Origin: Micromonosporaceae bacterium
Lineage (GTDB): Bacteria > Actinomycetota > Actinomycetes > Mycobacteriales > Micromonosporaceae
DNA: 6,216 bases
Direction of reading: 5' to 3'
Assembly (NCBI GenBank): GCA_019690055.1
Contig: JADGGF010000278.1
Span: 1-6,216 of the forward strand
The notes beneath the pieces were generated by a model. It was not told where the DNA came from. It worked only from the letters and a program-made list of their open reading frames with translations, and did no database searches. Each line of letters opens with the position of its first letter. Position 1 is the first letter of the stretch. Below are positions 1 to 6,174 of this stretch, in pieces. The position numbers and the translations under genes are program-made.

Positions 1-1106
1 GCGAGCGCCGGGGAGTCCCGGACGTCATCGGTGCCGGGCTTGAAGGTGGCGCCGAGCACCGCGATCCGGAACCCGGTCAAATCGGGGCCGGCGGGGCCGT
101 ACGGCCGGTCCAACAGGTCGGCCGCGAGCTGGACCACCCGGGTCCGGCGCCGCTGGTTGATCAGGTCGACCTCGTGCAGGAACCGCAGCGCCTCGCCCGC
201 GCCCAGCTCCTGGGCCCGGGCCTGGAAGGCCCGGATGTCCTTGGGCAGGCAGGCGCCGCCGAAGCCGACCCCGGCGCGCAGGAACTTCTTGCCGATCCGG
301 TCGTCATAGCCGATGGCCCGCGCGAGCTGGGTCACGTCCGCGCCGGTCACCTCGCAGATTTCGGCCATTGCGTTGATGAACGAGATCTTCGTGGCGAGGA
401 ACGAGTTGGCGGCGTGCTTGACCAGCTCGGCCGTGGCGAAGTCGGTGACCACGACCGGGACCTCCCGGTCCTCGGTCGCGGCGAGGTCGAACACCCCCTT
501 GTGCGCGGCGAGCAGCATCTCGTGCGCCCAGGCGCTGCGCACGCCGAGAACGAGGCGGTTGGGGCGCAGCACGTCCTCGACCGCGTACCCCTCCTGGAGG
601 AACTCGGGGCTCCAGGCCACCTCGACCTCGACGCCGGGCGGGGCGTACTTGTTCGCGAGCTGCTCGACCCAGGCGGCCGTCCCGACGGGAACTGTCGACT
701 TGCCGACAATGAGGGTCCGGCGGGTCAGATGCGGCACCAGCGCCGTGACCGCTGCCTCCACGTAGGACAGATCGGCGCCCAGGCCGTCGGCCCGCTGGGG
801 GGTACCCACGCAGATGAAATGCACATCGCCGAATGCGGCCGCCTCGGTGTAGTCCGTGGTGAAGCGGAGGCGGCCGGCAGCGAGGTTGCGGCGCAGGATG
901 TCGTCCAAGCCGGGCTCGTGGATCGGCACTTCGCCACGACTGAGCATCTCAATCTTGCGAGCGTCGACATCGACGCCGAGCACTTCGTAGCCGAGCTCGG
1001 CGAAGCAGATCGCGTACGTGGCGCCGAGGTAACCGGTGCCGATGAACGTCAGTCGGGGCCGCGCCATGTGCTGGGGTGTGCCCGACGAGGGCTGCAGGAC
1101 GCTCAC
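1..1106 (-). CDS. ugd: UDP-glucose 6-dehydrogenase, 3' end cut off by the window edge
   Basis: Oxidises UDP-glucose to UDP-glucuronate with two NAD+ in the cytoplasm, supplying uronic acid for envelope polysaccharide and glycosylation. About 368 codons are visible against a usual 430-450, so some 70-80 C-terminal residues lie beyond position 1. Counted from the GTG at 1106, the NAD-binding Rossmann motif GTGYLG is at residues 23-28, STVPVG follows, then SPEFLQEG, FATAELVK with a downstream AANSFLATKISFINAMAE helix, and the active-site motif GFGGACLPKD with the catalytic Cys at about residue 286. The last residues read TFKPGTDDVRDSPAL, the start of the C-terminal UDP-binding domain. I chose GTG 1106 because GGAG lies five bases upstream; ATG at 1067 (residue 14) is the alternative and still precedes the Rossmann fold. 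The gene is divergent from the acyl-CoA dehydrogenase. Family assignment is firm; the physiological product of UDP-glucuronate here is unknown. Confidence 0.96.
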   Translation of the reverse strand, partial: MSVLQPSSGTPQHMARPRLTFIGTGYLGATYAICFAELGYEVLGVDVDARKIEMLSRGEVPIHEPGLDDILRRNLAAGRLRFTTDYTEAAAFGDVHFICVGTPQRADGLGADLSYVEAAVTALVPHLTRRTLIVGKSTVPVGTAAWVEQLANKYAPPGVEVEVAWSPEFLQEGYAVEDVLRPNRLVLGVRSAWAHEMLLAAHKGVFDLAATEDREVPVVVTDFATAELVKHAANSFLATKISFINAMAEICEVTGADVTQLARAIGYDDRIGKKFLRAGVGFGGACLPKDIRAFQARAQELGAGEALRFLHEVDLINQRRRTRVVQLAADLLDRPYGPAGPDLTGFRIAVLGATFKPGTDDVRDSPAL

Positions 1107-1111
1107 ACTGT

Positions 1112-1115
1112 CTCC
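1112..1115 (-). promoter_or_regulatory. Ribosome binding site supporting the GTG start of ugd
   Basis: Read on the minus strand, GGAG sits five bases before the GTG at 1106-1104. No comparable purine tract precedes the in-frame ATG at 1067, whose upstream bases are CACCCCAGCAC-like. This favours the longer protein with a 13-residue N-terminal extension before the conserved region. Confidence 0.5.
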
Positions 1116-1148
1116 GCTCGCGTGGGTTCCGACGGCGCGAAGCCGAGG

Positions 1149-1154
1149 ATAGTA
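1149..1154 (-). promoter_or_regulatory. Possible -10 box for ugd
   Basis: On the minus strand the hexamer TACTAT fits the TANNNT pattern of actinobacterial housekeeping promoters and lies about 42 bases before the GTG start. The hexamer 17-18 bases further upstream does not resemble TTGACA, so the call rests on the -10 element and its position only. Confidence 0.25.
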
Positions 1155-1216
1155 CGTGACCGTGATCGGGGTCTCGGCCGCTCCGAGCGTCCGGGGGCCG
1201 CTACTGACTGGTAACA

Positions 1217-1230
1217 CGAACGATCGTTTG
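1217..1230. promoter_or_regulatory. Palindromic candidate operator upstream of the acyl-CoA dehydrogenase
   Basis: AACGATCGTT at 1219-1228 is a perfect 10-bp palindrome, and CGAACGATCGTTTG at 1217-1230 is symmetric at 12 of 14 positions. Its right edge is 14 bases before the ATG at 1245, where a bound repressor would block transcription or initiation. Acyl-CoA dehydrogenase genes in actinobacteria are often controlled by TetR-family repressors that bind short palindromes, so such a site is plausible. No regulator gene is visible here. The rest of the 138-base divergent region shows nothing else convincing. No Shine-Dalgarno precedes the ATG, so the transcript may be leaderless or nearly so. 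Confidence 0.4.
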
Positions 1231-1244
1231 GAACAATCCTCGGC

Positions 1245-2438
1245 ATGGCGGAGGACCACGGTGGCTCGCTTGCGAGCTCGTTCGAGCACTTTCAGTTGCC
1301 GGCCGAACACCAGGCGCTGCGAGAGGCGGTGCGCGAACTGTGCGCAAGCAAGATCGCCCCGAACGCGGCCGCAGTCGATGAGTCCGGCGAGTTCCCCCAG
1401 GCGTCATACGAGGCGCTACGGGCGTCGGACTTCCACGCCCCCCACATTCCCCAGGCCTACGGCGGGCCGGGCGCCGACGCGCTGGCGACGGTCATCGTGA
1501 TCGAGGAGGTCGCCCGGGCCTGCGCGTCGACCTCGCTGATCCCGGCGGTCAACAAGCTCGGCACTCTGCCGCTCCTGCTCGCCGGCTCCGAGGAGCTGAA
1601 GCAGCGCTACCTCCCGCCGGTCGCCCGCGGCGAGGCGATGTTCTCCTATTGCCTCTCCGAGCCCGAGGCGGGCAGCGACGCCGCCTCCCTGCGCACCCGC
1701 GCCGAACGTGACGGCGACGGATGGGTGCTCAACGGCGTCAAACGGTGGATCACCAACGCCGGCGTCTCGGAGTACTACACGGTCTTCGCCAGCACCTCGC
1801 CCGACCAGCGGGCCAAGGGCATCTCGGCCTTCGTCATCGAGCGCTCCGACCCCGGGGTGAGCTTCGGTGCCCCCGAGCGCAAGCTCGGCATCAAGGGCTC
1901 CCCGACCCGGGAGGTCTACCTGGACAACGTCCGGGTCGGCCCGGAGCGGATGATCGGCGCCGAAGGCACGGGCTTCGTCACCGCGATGCGGACGCTCGAC
2001 CACACCCGGGTGACGATCGCGGCCCAGGCGGTCGGCATCGCCCAGGGCGCGCTCGACGTGGCGCTGCAGTACGTCAAGGAGCGGTCGCAGTTCGGCAAGG
2101 CCATCGCCGAGTTCCAGGGCATCCAGTTCATGCTGGCCGACATGGGCATGAAGCTGGAGGCGGCCCGGCAGCTCACCTACGTGGCCGCGGCGCGCTCGGA
2201 GCGCGGCGACGCCGACCTCACCTACTTCGGGGCCGCCGCCAAGTGCTTCGCCTCCGACGTGGCGATGGAGATCACCACCGACGCCGTGCAGCTGCTCGGC
2301 GGCTACGGCTACACCAAGGACTTCCCGGTCGAGCGCATGATGCGTGACGCCAAGATCACCCAGATCTACGAGGGTACCAACCAGGTCCAGCGCATCGTCA
2401 TGGCCAAGCAACTGCTCGCCGGCGTCCTCGGCAAGTAG
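1245..2438 (+). CDS. Acyl-CoA dehydrogenase (short-chain/butyryl-CoA type)
   Basis: FAD-dependent enzyme that introduces a trans-2 double bond into an acyl-CoA and passes electrons to electron-transfer flavoprotein; acts in beta-oxidation or branched-chain acyl catabolism in the cytoplasm. The 397 residues match the usual 380-400. The N-terminal helical domain covers about 15-125, the middle beta domain about 130-230 and the C-terminal helical domain about 240-395. Signature 1 is CLSEPEAGSD (136-145); RSQFGK (280-285) is the usual FAD contact; signature 2 fits exactly from Gln349 to Asp368 (QLLGGYGY through MMRD). The catalytic base is Glu376 in IYEGTNQVQR. The ATG is chosen because it begins right before the family's N-terminal helix; no Shine-Dalgarno is seen. 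It is divergent from ugd, and 83 bases separate it from the GH3 gene. Glu376 placement favours short-chain/butyryl-type over long-chain or isovaleryl enzymes, but the exact acyl substrate cannot be fixed. Confidence 0.95.
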   Translation: MAEDHGGSLASSFEHFQLPAEHQALREAVRELCASKIAPNAAAVDESGEFPQASYEALRASDFHAPHIPQAYGGPGADALATVIVIEEVARACASTSLIPAVNKLGTLPLLLAGSEELKQRYLPPVARGEAMFSYCLSEPEAGSDAASLRTRAERDGDGWVLNGVKRWITNAGVSEYYTVFASTSPDQRAKGISAFVIERSDPGVSFGAPERKLGIKGSPTREVYLDNVRVGPERMIGAEGTGFVTAMRTLDHTRVTIAAQAVGIAQGALDVALQYVKERSQFGKAIAEFQGIQFMLADMGMKLEAARQLTYVAAARSERGDADLTYFGAAAKCFASDVAMEITTDAVQLLGGYGYTKDFPVERMMRDAKITQIYEGTNQVQRIVMAKQLLAGVLGK

Positions 2439-2445
2439 GTCGGGC

Positions 2446-2461
2446 GCCACCGTACGGCGGC
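2446..2461. other. Palindrome just after the acyl-CoA dehydrogenase stop
   Basis: A 16-bp block centred on the perfect palindrome CCGTACGG (2450-2457) has flanking GCC and GGC arms, giving 14 of 16 symmetric positions eight bases after the stop codon. It could fold into a small GC-rich stem at the transcript end, but with almost no loop and no T run it is not a classic intrinsic terminator. The remainder of the 2439-2521 gap holds only a weaker 10/12 palindrome, ACCACACGTGGT at 2489-2500, which could be an operator for the glycosidase gene. Confidence 0.2.
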
Positions 2462-2521
2462 CTGTCCCACCAAGATCGCGGTGAGGCGACCACACGTGGT
2501 TGTGGGGGCGCCTGCCTCGCC

Positions 2522-5008
2522 GTGATCATGCGAGGCGTGGAGGTTCCGGACGTCGGTGCGCTGACCGAGGCGGAGAAGGTGGCGCTGACCGCGGGCGCCG
2601 ACTACTCGCGCACCCGCGGGGTGCCGCGGCTGGGGGTGCCGGAGATCCTGCTGGTGGACGGTCCCCACGGGGTGCGCCGCCAGCGTCGCACGAGGCGCTA
2701 CCAGACCACGAGCCGGCCGGCGACCTGCTTCCCGACCGCCTCCGCCCTCGCGGCGACGTGGGACCCCGTGCTCGTCGACGAGGTCGGCGAGGCGCTGGGC
2801 CGGGAGGCCCGGGCCAAGGGCGTCAGTGTGCTCCTCGGCCCCGGCGCGAACATCAAGCGCACTCCGCTGTGCGGGCGCAACTTCGAGTACTTCTCCGAGG
2901 ACCCGTGCCTGTCCGCGCGCCTGGCCGCCGCCTGGATCCGCGGGGTTCAGCGCACCGGCGTCGGCGCCTGCCTCAAACACTTCGCCGTCAACAACCTCGA
3001 GGCCCGACGGTACAGTGTGGACTGTCTGGTCGACGAGCGCGCCCTGCGCGAGATCTACCTGGCGAGCTTCGAGTACCCGGTCCGGGCGACGTGGCCGGCG
3101 GCCGTGATGGCGGCCTACAACCGGGTCAACGGCCGATTCTGCACCGACCACCCGTTCCTGCTCACGACCGTGCTGCGGCAGGAGTGGGGCTTTCGGGGAG
3201 CGGTGATCTCGGACTGGGGGGCCACGAACGGCCGGGCCGCCGGCATCGAGGCCGGCTTGGATCTGTCGATGCCGGGTCCGGGGAGCGTCGACGACGCCGA
3301 GGTGATGGCGGCGCGGCGGGACGGCCGGCTGTCGGCGGCCGCGCTCGACCGGGCCGCGAGGGCTGTCCTGCGGCTCGTCGAGCAGACGGCGCGGGCCCGT
3401 ACCCCCGGGCACACCTACGACATTGAGGAGCATCACGCGCTGGCGCGGCGGGTCGCGGCCGCCGGCACGGTGCTGCTGCGCAACGAGGGCGGTGTGCTGC
3501 CGTTGCCCGAGGACGCCACGGTGGCCGTGCTCGGCGCGTTCGCCAAGGTTCCCCGCTACCAGGGCGCGGGCAGCTCGGGCCTGACCCCGCACCGGGTCGA
3601 CAACGCCTACGACAGCCTGGTCGCCGCGCTGGGCCCGGAGCGCGTGCGGTACGCCGACGGCTACCACCGGCACGGCCGATCCTCCGATGTGGACGTACGG
3701 CTCGTGGAGCAGGCCTGCGCGGTCGCCGACGGCCTCGGGCCGCGTGGTTCTGGACCGAGGAGCGAGCGAGGAACGAGCGAGCGACAAGGGAAGGCCATGC
3801 ACCAAAGGCCCGAGGCCCGTGCGAGCGAAGGCGAGCGCCAGAGTCACGGGACCGACGTGGCGCTGGTCTTCGTCGGCCTGCCCGAGCAGGACGAGGTCGA
3901 AGGGCTGGACCGGGTCGGGCTCGATCTCCCGGCCGCGCACGACGCCCTGATCGAGGCCGTCGCGGCCCGGCACCCCCGGGTGGTCGTGGTGGTCCAGGCC
4001 GGGGCACCCGTGGCGATGCCGTGGCGGGACCGGGTGAGCGCGATCGTCTACGCGTACCTGGGTGGCCAGGCCGGCGGCAGCGCGCTCGCTGACGTCCTGT
4101 GTGGACGGTCGGAGCCGGGCGGGCGGCTGGTCGAGACGTTCCCGCTGCGGCTGGCCGACAACCCGGTGCACGCCATGCCGGTCGGCCCACGGCAGATCGA
4201 GTATCGGGAGAGCATCTACGTCGGGTACCGCTGGTATGACACGGCCGGGGTCGAGGTGGCGTACCCGTTCGGCCACGGCCTGAGCTACACCACCTTTGCC
4301 TGGTCGGAGCCCGAGGTGATCCGGGACGGCGACACCGCCATGCCCGAGGTGGGGATCACCATCACCAACACCGGCGAGCGCCCCGGCAGCGAGGTGATCC
4401 AGGTTTACGTCCACGACGTCGAGTCGACCGTGTTCCGCCCCGAGCAGGAGCTCGTGGGCTTCGCCAAGGTACACCTGCAGCCGGGGGAGTCGACGTTCGT
4501 CGTGTTCGGCCTCGGCGAGCGGTCCTTCGCCTTCTGGGACGTGACGCGTCAGGCCTGGACGATCGAGCCGGGGGAGTTCGAGATCCGGTTCGGCGCCTCG
4601 TCGCGGGACATCCGGGCCCGGCTGCGCATCACGATCAGCGAGCCCGAGGTCAGCGGGCTGCAACCCGGGCCACGCTCCTATCACGACATCACGCCCGCGA
4701 CGACCTTCGCCCGCGACGACTTCGCCCGGCTCTATGGCCGGCCGTTGCCCGACAACGTCCCCGACCAGCGCGGCGCCTACACGGTCAACACGCCGATCGC
4801 CGACATCGACCATCCGCTGGCTCGGGCCCTGCTGTGGCTGCTGCGGTTGGCCGGCCGCCTCGCGGTGTGGGGTGGCCGGGACTCCCCGGCCCGGCTGCTC
4901 GTCGACCGCACGATCGACGAGTCGACCCCGCGGATGCTATCGATGTCTCTCGGCGGCTTCGGCGTACGGCTGGGCCGGGCTCTCGTCCGGATCGCGAATC
5001 GCCGGTAG
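2522..5008 (+). CDS. Glycoside hydrolase family 3 (beta-glucosidase type), with an internal repeat-derived insert
   Basis: Retaining glycosidase that removes beta-linked sugar residues from oligosaccharides or glycosides. Of 828 residues, the N-terminal barrel spans about 30-285 with DGPHG (46-50), GPGANIKR, GRNFEYFSEDP (118-128), the KHF-x-x-NN sugar-binding motif (152-157) and the nucleophile Asp231 in VISDWGA. The alpha/beta domain covers about 315-590 and carries LPEQDEVEGLDR, where Glu460 is the likely acid/base, and PFGHGLSYT (582-590). A fibronectin-III-like domain follows at about 605-700. The C-terminal extension has FARDDFARLYGRPLP and TIDESTPRMLSMS, which I recall from clostridial-type GH3 proteins. 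No signal peptide is seen, so it is probably cytoplasmic. Residues about 405-443 are a hydrophilic insert of repeat DNA (3741-3850). The start is uncertain: GTG 2522, ATG 2528 and GTG 2537 are all in frame and none has a clear ribosome site. The oxidoreductase follows after 27 bases. The family is certain; sugar specificity is not. Confidence 0.94.
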   Translation: MIMRGVEVPDVGALTEAEKVALTAGADYSRTRGVPRLGVPEILLVDGPHGVRRQRRTRRYQTTSRPATCFPTASALAATWDPVLVDEVGEALGREARAKGVSVLLGPGANIKRTPLCGRNFEYFSEDPCLSARLAAAWIRGVQRTGVGACLKHFAVNNLEARRYSVDCLVDERALREIYLASFEYPVRATWPAAVMAAYNRVNGRFCTDHPFLLTTVLRQEWGFRGAVISDWGATNGRAAGIEAGLDLSMPGPGSVDDAEVMAARRDGRLSAAALDRAARAVLRLVEQTARARTPGHTYDIEEHHALARRVAAAGTVLLRNEGGVLPLPEDATVAVLGAFAKVPRYQGAGSSGLTPHRVDNAYDSLVAALGPERVRYADGYHRHGRSSDVDVRLVEQACAVADGLGPRGSGPRSERGTSERQGKAMHQRPEARASEGERQSHGTDVALVFVGLPEQDEVEGLDRVGLDLPAAHDALIEAVAARHPRVVVVVQAGAPVAMPWRDRVSAIVYAYLGGQAGGSALADVLCGRSEPGGRLVETFPLRLADNPVHAMPVGPRQIEYRESIYVGYRWYDTAGVEVAYPFGHGLSYTTFAWSEPEVIRDGDTAMPEVGITITNTGERPGSEVIQVYVHDVESTVFRPEQELVGFAKVHLQPGESTFVVFGLGERSFAFWDVTRQAWTIEPGEFEIRFGASSRDIRARLRITISEPEVSGLQPGPRSYHDITPATTFARDDFARLYGRPLPDNVPDQRGAYTVNTPIADIDHPLARALLWLLRLAGRLAVWGGRDSPARLLVDRTIDESTPRMLSMSLGGFGVRLGRALVRIANRR
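3741..3850. repeat. In-frame palindrome-bounded repeat element inside the GH3 gene
   Basis: About 110 bp interrupt the GH3 alpha/beta domain without breaking the frame. The ends, CGCGTGGTTCTGG (3741-3753) and CCAGAGTCACGGG (3838-3850), are imperfect inverted repeats: 10 of 13 positions pair, and two more could form G-U pairs in RNA. Inside, GAGCGAGCGA occurs twice, 15 bases apart (3760-3769 and 3775-3784), a related GCGAGCGAAGGCGAGCG occurs near the right end (3821-3837), and GGCC arms at 3793-3796 and 3807-3810 could form a small hairpin. CCGACG flanks the block at 3726-3731 and 3852-3857, which could be a target duplication or chance. The encoded stretch is rich in Arg, Ser, Glu and Gly (with AMHQRPEARASE inside), unlike the folded GH3 sequence on either side. 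I infer a dispersed actinobacterial repeat; other genomic copies are not visible in this window. Confidence 0.6.
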
Positions 5009-5021
5009 GGTCCTGACGATC

Positions 5022-5028
5022 GAGGAGG
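5022..5028 (+). promoter_or_regulatory. Strong ribosome binding site fixing the oxidoreductase start
   Basis: GAGGAGG lies seven bases before the GTG at 5036, near-ideal spacing and complementarity to the 16S 3' end. It sits in the 27-base gap after the GH3 stop and supports translation of the second gene from a shared transcript. Confidence 0.8.
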
Positions 5029-5035
5029 GCGAGGA

Positions 5036-6118
5036 GTGGCTTCGACGACGACGTTCGGCATCGTGGGCAGCGGCTGGCGGACCATGTTCGTCCTCCGGCT
5101 GGCCCGGGTGCTGCCCGACCGGCTGCGGGCGGTCGGCGTGGTGACCCGCACCGCCGAGCGGGCGACCCAGGTCACGGCCGAGACAGGCGTGCAGGCATTC
5201 TTGAGCATTGATGAGCTGCTCGGCTGGGAGCGGCCGGACTACGTCATCGTCTCGACGAACTGGCCGACGACGCCGGTGGTCACGCGGGAGTTGGTGGCGC
5301 GGGGCGTCCGGGTGCTCGCCGAGACGCCGCCGGCGCCCGACCTCGACGGGCTGCGGGCGCTGTGGGCCGACGTCGGAGCGTCCGGGCTCGTGCAGGTGGC
5401 CGAGCAGTACCTGCTGATGCCGGCGCACGCGGCCCGCCGGGCGATGCTGGCGGCCGGGACGATCGGCCAGGCCACCTCGGTGCAGATCTCGTCGACACAT
5501 CTCTATCACGCGGTGTCGCTGTTCCGCGGGCTGCTCGGCGTCGGGTTCGAGCCGGTCGAGGTCAACGCCCGCGCCTTCACTGCGCCACTGGCCGACCCGC
5601 TGCGTGGCGGGGTCTGGACGGGTGACGACACACCCCGGCCCACGCGGACGATCCTGGCCACCCTTGACTTCGGCGATGGTCGATCGGCGCTCTACGACTT
5701 CACTGACAACCAGTGGTGGAATCCGTTGCGGGCCCGGCGCATCGTCATCCGCGGCAGCCGTGGGGAGATCGTCGACGACGAGGTGGTGCGGCTGGTCGAC
5801 CCGGCCACGCCCGTACGGTCGGCGCTGCAGCGTCGCGAGACCGGTCGTGACCTCAACCTGGAGGGCCGGGACCTGCATCACATCAGCTTCGACGGGGAAG
5901 TTCTCTATCGGAATCCCTATGTCGGCTCGGGGCTGTCGGAGGACGACATCGCGGTGGCGGCGATCGCCGAGGCGGCCGGCGCCTGGGCGCGCGACGAGGG
6001 ACCCGAGCCGTATCCGCTGGCCCAGGCGTGTCAGGACCACCTGATCGGCCTGGCCATCGAGGAGTCCGCCCGGCGGGCCGCCCCGATCCGTACGGCCGTT
6101 GAGCCCTGGGCGGCGTGA
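5036..6118 (+). CDS. Gfo/Idh/MocA-family oxidoreductase with Glu-Thr-Pro in place of Glu-Lys-Pro
   Basis: Probable NAD(P)-dependent sugar or cyclitol oxidoreductase, cytoplasmic, 360 residues (family usual 330-390). The N-terminal Rossmann domain (about 5-120) begins FGIVGSGWR at 7-15 and includes VIVSTNWPTTP (70-80). The C-terminal alpha/beta domain (about 125-350) contains THLYHAVSLFRGLLGVGFE, whose His158 is in the region of the family's catalytic His. The usual EKP motif after the Rossmann fold reads AETPPAP, with Glu96-Thr97-Pro98, so the lysine that normally contacts substrate and cofactor is absent. I have an unverified impression that ETPP occurs in a subgroup of this family, so this may be a lineage trait. 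The GTG start is fixed by GAGGAGG seven bases upstream. The gene follows the GH3 stop by 27 bases, suggesting it acts on the sugar or glycoside handled by that enzyme. Substrate and even catalytic activity are unproven. Confidence 0.88.
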   Translation: MASTTTFGIVGSGWRTMFVLRLARVLPDRLRAVGVVTRTAERATQVTAETGVQAFLSIDELLGWERPDYVIVSTNWPTTPVVTRELVARGVRVLAETPPAPDLDGLRALWADVGASGLVQVAEQYLLMPAHAARRAMLAAGTIGQATSVQISSTHLYHAVSLFRGLLGVGFEPVEVNARAFTAPLADPLRGGVWTGDDTPRPTRTILATLDFGDGRSALYDFTDNQWWNPLRARRIVIRGSRGEIVDDEVVRLVDPATPVRSALQRRETGRDLNLEGRDLHHISFDGEVLYRNPYVGSGLSEDDIAVAAIAEAAGAWARDEGPEPYPLAQACQDHLIGLAIEESARRAAPIRTAVEPWAA

Positions 6119-6142
6119 TCCCGCCCGCCCATCCGCCCGCTT

Positions 6143-6174
6143 CGCTCACTCGCTCACCCGCTGACCCGCTCACC
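6143..6174. repeat. Four-unit 8-bp tandem repeat in the 3' intergenic region
   Basis: Units of consensus CGCTSACY begin at 6143, 6151, 6159 and 6167 with exact 8-base phasing; only the fifth and last positions vary. The reverse strand reads GAGCG-type repeats like those inside the GH3 insert. It lies 24 bases after the oxidoreductase stop. The rest of 6119-6216 shows no confident gene; it ends in a GGAGG at 6204-6208 that might precede a start at or beyond the window edge (a GTG at 6212 is only three bases away, too close to be convincing). Confidence 0.6.

Noticed and set aside
95..106. Perfect 12-bp palindrome GGCCGTACGGCC
   Set aside because: It lies within the ugd codons for RPYGPAG and is readily explained by GC-rich coding sequence; no regulatory context.
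174..1214. 346-codon plus-strand open frame opposite ugd
   Set aside because: It mirrors the ugd coding frame, has no motif, and overlaps the gene and its upstream region entirely.
1416..2495. 359-codon minus-strand open frame opposite the acyl-CoA dehydrogenase
   Set aside because: Antisense shadow of a complete conserved gene; its His/Gly/Asp-rich translation resembles no family.
3734..3850. Insert region considered as a frameshift or a split into two genes
   Set aside because: The GH3 frame is open from 2522 to 5008 and both halves of the alpha/beta domain are in the same frame, so the gene is intact.
2366..4813. 815-codon open frame on the minus strand opposite the GH3 gene
   Set aside because: It is a GC-rich shadow with no recognisable domain and low-complexity Gly/Arg/Ala/Pro composition, opposite a gene with clear catalytic motifs.
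4820..4875. Hydrophobic stretch near the GH3 C-terminus considered as a membrane anchor
   Set aside because: The segment contains several arginines, is amphipathic rather than uniformly hydrophobic, and falls inside a C-terminal extension typical of this GH3 type.
4937..6040. 367-codon minus-strand open frame opposite the oxidoreductase
   Set aside because: Same high-GC shadow effect, with no domain or ribosome site.
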